DNA of 64,000 nt from Rattus norvegicus (taxonomy: Eukaryota > Chordata > Mammalia > Rodentia > Muridae): contig NC_086031.1 of the NCBI RefSeq assembly GCF_036323735.1, positions 44,006,225 to 44,070,224 on the forward strand, written 5' to 3'. Each line of letters starts with the position of its first letter. Within the stretch, counting starts at the first letter, position 1. Shown here in pieces: positions 60,205 through 64,000 of the stretch. A program made the translations under genes and the position numbers. The notes under the pieces are model-generated. The model was not told the origin of the DNA and ran no database searches. It saw only the letters and a program-made list of their open reading frames with translations.

Positions 60205-61387
60205 AATAGTGATAAAAACTGCATGGTATTGGTACAGAGACAGACAGATAGACCAATGGAATAGAATTGAAGACCCAGAAATGAACCCACACACCTATGG
60301 TCACTTGATTTTTGACAAAGGAGCCAAAACCATCCAATGGAAAAAAGATAGCATTTTCAGCAAATGGTGCTGGTTCAACTGGAGGGCAACATGTAGAAGA
60401 ATGCAGATCGATCCATGCTTATCACCCTGTACAAAGCTTAAGTCCAAGTGGATCAAGGACCTCCACATCAAACCAGACACACTCAAACTAATAGAAGAAA
60501 AACTAGGGAAGCATCTGGAACACATGGGCACTGGAAAAAATTTCCTGAACAAAACACCAATGGCTTATGCTCTAAGATCAAGAATCGACAAATGGGATCT
60601 CATAAAACTGCAAAGCTTCTGTAAGGCAAAGGGCACTGTGGTTAGGACAAAACGGCAACCAACAGATTGGGAAAAGATCTTTACCAATCCTATAACAGAT
60701 AGAGGCCTTATATCCAAAATATACAAAGAACTCAAGAAGTTAGACCGCAGGGAAACAAATAACCCTATTAAAAAATGGGGTTCAGAGCTAAACAAAGAAT
60801 TCACAGCTGAGGAATGCCGAATGGCTGAGAAACACCTAAAGAAATGTTCAACATCTTTAGTCATAAGGGAAATGCAAATCAAAACAACCCTGAGATTTCA
60901 CCTCACACCAGTGAGAATGGCTAAGATCAAAAACTCAGGTGACAGCAGATGCTGGCGAGGATGTGGAGAAAGAGGAACACTCCTCCATTGTTGGTGGGAT
61001 TGCAGACTGGTAAAACCATTCTGGAAATCAGTCTGGAGGTTCCTCAGAAAATTGGACATTGAACTGCCTGAGGATCCAGCTATACCTCTCTTGGGCATAT
61101 ACCCAAAAGATGCCTCAACATATAAAAGAGACACGTGCTCCACTATGTTCATCGCAGCCTTATTTATAATAGCCAGAAAATGGAAAGAACCCAGATGCCC
61201 TTCAACAGAGGAATGGATACAGAAAATGTGGTACATCTACACAATGGAATATTACTCAGCTATCAAAAACAACGAGTTTATGAAATTCGTAGGCAAATGG
61301 TTGGAACTGGAAAATATCATCCTGAGTGAGCTAACCCAAACACAGAAAGACATACATGGTATGCACTCATTGATAAGTGGCTATTAG
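60205..61387 (+). pseudogene. L1 ORF2 C-terminal third, frame still open
   Basis: About 393 codons remain open to the normal ORF2 stop after DIHGMHSLISGY. Visible landmarks are WYWYRDRQIDQWNRIEDPEM, TYGHLIFDKGAKTIQWKKDS, the Cys-rich segment CWRGCGERGTLLHCWWDC, and WYIYTMEYYSAIKNN. Endonuclease and RT are missing, so no enzymatic function is possible. Openness reflects youth rather than selection. The frame opens with GTG, not ATG. Confidence 0.95.
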
Positions 61388-62119
61388 CCCAAATGCTTGA
61401 ATTACCCTAGATCCCTAGAACAAAGGAAACTCAAGACGGATGATCAAAATGTGAATGCTTCACTCCTTCTTTAAATGAGGAAAAAGAATACCCTTGGCAG
61501 GGAAGGGAGAGGCAAAGATTAAAACAGAGACTGAAGGAACACCCATTCAGAGCCTGCCCCACAGGTGGCCCATACATATACAGCCACCCAATTAGACAAG
61601 ATGGATGAAGCAAAGAAGTGCAGACCGACAGGAGCCGGATGTAGATCGCTCCTGAGAGACACAGCCAGAATACAGCAAATACAGAGGCGAATGCCAGCAG
61701 CAAACCACTGAACTGAGAATAGGTCCCCCGTTGAAGGAATCAGAGAAAGAACTGGAAGAGCTTGAAGGTGCTCGAGTCCCCAAAAGTACAACAATGTCAA
61801 GCAACCAGAGCTTCCAGGGACTAAGCCACTACCTAAAGACTATACATGGACTGACCCTGGACTCTGTCCCCATAGGTAGCAATGAATATCCTAGTAAGAG
61901 CACCAGTGGAAGGGGAAGCCCTGGGTCCTGCTAAGACTGAACCCCCAGTGAACTAGACTATGCGGGGAGGGTGGCAATGGGGGGAGGTTTGGGAGGGGAA
62001 CACCCATAAGGAAGGGGAGGGGGGAGGGTGATGTTTGTCCGGAAACCGGGAAAGGGAATAACACTTGAAATGTATATAAGAAATACTCAAGTTAATAAAA
62101 AAAATGTCAAAGAAAAAAA
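60205..62119 (+). mobile_element. Young 5'-truncated L1 insertion
   Basis: Begins inside ORF2 (AATAGTGATAAAAACTGC) and runs without rearrangement to the 3'UTR, G-rich tract (61962-62030), AATAAA and an imperfect A-tail with GTC/G interruptions (62096-62119). It is flanked by a perfect 17-bp duplication. It is nearly identical to 28664-30541 but lacks the deletions and stops of that copy, so it looks more recent or less decayed. Confidence 0.97.
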
Positions 62120-62136
62120 AAGAATTCTTAGCTCTC
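62120..62136. repeat. Right target-site duplication of truncated L1
   Basis: AAGAATTCTTAGCTCTC, identical to 60188-60204. Confidence 0.95.
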
Positions 62137-62334
62137 TAACTCATAACTTTTTAAAAGGAAATATATAGCCATCTAATATATTGAGAATATGTCAGGAAAC
62201 AGATATTTGAAGCATTTAAAACTGCATATCCCTGAGACATTAGCATCTTCTTTTAGGTCTGACTCTCTTCCTCTCTTAAAGTCTAGTGAAAGAATCCAAT
62301 GAGCTAACCCTAAGTATCTTCTCATTAATCTGGA

Positions 62335-62465
62335 CCAGGAGGATGGAGATGTATCTCACCTTGCAGAGCCTTTGCCTAGCATGCATCGATCACTAACACT
62401 GTGTAAACCATCAGTGGTTGTTCATGCCTGTGATCACAACACTTGAGAGATGGAGGCAATCCTTT
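62335..62465 (+). mobile_element. B4-type (ID-B1 dimer) SINE
   Basis: The ID-like left half reads GAGATGTATCTCACCTTGCAGAG, CCTTTGCCTAGCATGCATCG. The B1-like right half reads TGTTCATGCCTGTGATCACAACACTTGAG with the AGATGGAGGCA end. This dimer order is that of B4. Divergence is high. Confidence 0.72.
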
Positions 62466-62605
62466 CAAAGCCTCAAGACCTGCCCCAGTGACATATTTCC
62501 TCCAGCAAAGCTCACATCTTAATCCTTCCCAAACAGCCACCAACTAGAGACAAATGGTTCAATACATATGAGTTTATGGGGTTGCTCTCATTCAAACTAC
62601 TGCAG
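62461..62605 (+). mobile_element. 3' half of rodent repeat family B
   Basis: CCCAGTGACATATTTCCTCCAG, AATCCTTCCCAAACAGCCACC and TGGGGTTGCTCTCATTCAAAC follow the 3' half of the common rodent repeat seen in part at 36999-37370. The 5' half is absent or replaced by the B4. Confidence 0.6.
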
Positions 62606-62609
62606 TCAT

Positions 62610-64000
62610 AAATAATAAAGTAAGGACAGTTAGTTGCTTTAACTTGTAAGAGAGAAGAAAGATGACTATTACATGGTAAAGAAATAACTTTTATTTTGGC
62701 CCTTGTAAAATTCAGGAAACAAGTCTCCTAGGGCCTTTATGAAAGTCGTCCATACCATGTTGAGGAAAAGAACTCCCAGAGACATCTTCTTTCAGAGATC
62801 CTGTGTCTGGTATTGGAGGGTCAGAGGCCGACTGCACACACAGCAAAGATATAGGAGGATCACCATGCCCACTATACAGAAAACATGACAGCACAAAGTG
62901 GGCATGGAGAAACTATGGCTCTCATGGTGATTGTGAAGAAGGCCCGGCACACAAGCTTCTGACATGTTGTCCAGAATTACCAAGAACGGTGAAGTAGGTT
63001 GGGGCAGGTCTCTGGGGAAAGGGGTCCACGTGGACATCTGAGATGAGCAGAGGAGGCAAAAACTGATAAAGATTCTATGTCTGGAGTAATGGGGCCAATT
63101 ATATATCTGTGAATAGTGAGTCCCAGTTGACATTTGTGCACAGTAGCTATTCTACTACAGTGTCTAGTCCTCTTATTAGCAAGATCACACATAGGTTGGA
63201 AGGGCTTATCCACTCTGGAGAATTCCAAGAAATTATGAAGGTATGTCTTTCTGGTTAAAAGGGGGGAATGTATATGGATAGTACCAGCCTATGGAAAACC
63301 TAAGCACATAATAGTCAGAATTCTTATTATCAGCAATGACACAATACCAAGAGCACCACTGCCACCACCACAACTCCATATCTGTTACCCAGGGCAACAC
63401 GTCCTTATCCTGTCTGTCTCATTTCTCTAATTTTGCATCCACTTTCAAGTCTTCTTAACGGGCCTTCCTACCACGCCCTTCTTATCCCCATTGCCGTCCT
63501 GCTGGTGGTCCAGCCCAGCACCATACTCCACCAAAGTGAGCTCAGCCAGCTCAGCATCTGATTAGCATGCCTCACTAGGTGGTGTCCCAAAGCACTGGCA
63601 CAGTGTGTTTCTGATTCCTAGGACAATTGCCTAAAAGAACTAAACAAAATGGTATGGGTCCAGCTCTCGGCATAGAATCCAGATTTTAGTAAGCACTCAT
63701 TAGCAGGCTCCATTTGTTCACACAGATTAGCTAAGCTTATCAGCATGTTTCCAAGGACAATAGGGATGACGCACCCTATATCACCAAGTCCATCATTCCA
63801 TGCCTTTTTTTCTAGCCTCATCTGGAGCCTAAAACTTGGTTATTGTGCAAGAGAGATGATTGAAAAGTTACACTGCCATGTTGAGTTTCCACCTCTCAGG
63901 TCTTGTGAGGCTTTTCATATTATCCATTTTTAAAAGAATTTCCAATTTCTTGCCTGTTGTATGAGATTGAAAATATCTCACAGAGGGGAAAAGGTAAAAT
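62610..64000. other. Unassigned sequence, no gene seen
   Basis: Overlapping frames on both strands (largest 113 codons, minus, 62792-63133) have Cys/Ser-rich composition but no recognisable domain or splice context. I treat them as chance. Confidence 0.5.

Noticed and set aside
62712..63228. Overlapping Cys/Ser-rich frames on both strands as a small secreted protein
   Set aside because: Frames on both strands overlap, with no signal peptide pattern, conserved motif or splice context that I can support.

Overview
The window looks like rodent nuclear DNA, most likely rat (Rattus). The evidence is a BC1-type ID SINE with its own target-site duplication, B2/B3/B4-type SINEs, and LINE-1 elements whose ORF1 and 3'UTR are of rat type. 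I find no convincing host protein-coding exon, no tRNA or rRNA gene, no CRISPR array and nothing prokaryotic. This is a gene-poor intergenic or intronic stretch whose content is dominated by retrotransposons of several ages.

Layout. 1-18.6 kb: mostly unassigned sequence with an ID SINE (453-559), B3/B2-type SINEs, small fossils of ancient L1 and of a MER5-like DNA transposon, and simple repeats. The largest simple repeat is a 0.55 kb GAA/GGA polypurine tract (12114-12660). 18.6-23.5 kb: two antisense L1 pieces. One of them contains an (AT)n block plus a 38-bp exact copy of sequence lying 872 bp downstream. 23.48-30.56 kb: a short older L1 3' end. Its A-tail/duplication junction was hit by a near-full-length 6.5 kb L1 with 5'UTR, intact ORF1 and broken ORF2. 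30.6-42.6 kb: unassigned sequence with several old rodent repeats, an ancient antisense L1, a MIR, and an LTR-like direct-repeat arrangement (37.9-39.8 kb). 42.6-44.5 kb: a solo ERVK-like LTR with a perfect 6-bp duplication and a second probable solo LTR. 44.6-50.8 kb: three L1 insertion events, including a twin-primed (5'-inverted) L1 that was later interrupted by an antisense L1. 53.6-58.8 kb: an old, nearly full-length antisense L1 in which several microsatellites have expanded. 60.2-62.1 kb: a young 5'-truncated L1 whose ORF2 C-terminal frame is still open. 62.3-64 kb: a B4-type SINE, the tail of another rodent repeat, and unassigned sequence.

The only intact protein-coding frame I would defend is L1 ORF1 at 24772-25959, an RNA-binding chaperone. 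Its partner ORF2 carries four nonsense codons and two frameshifts, so the element is not autonomous. No novel multi-gene system is present. The most informative observations are structural: nested insertions with readable duplications, an inversion junction, a locally templated insertion, and a very long polypurine tract. Family names are from pattern memory, and no database search was run.
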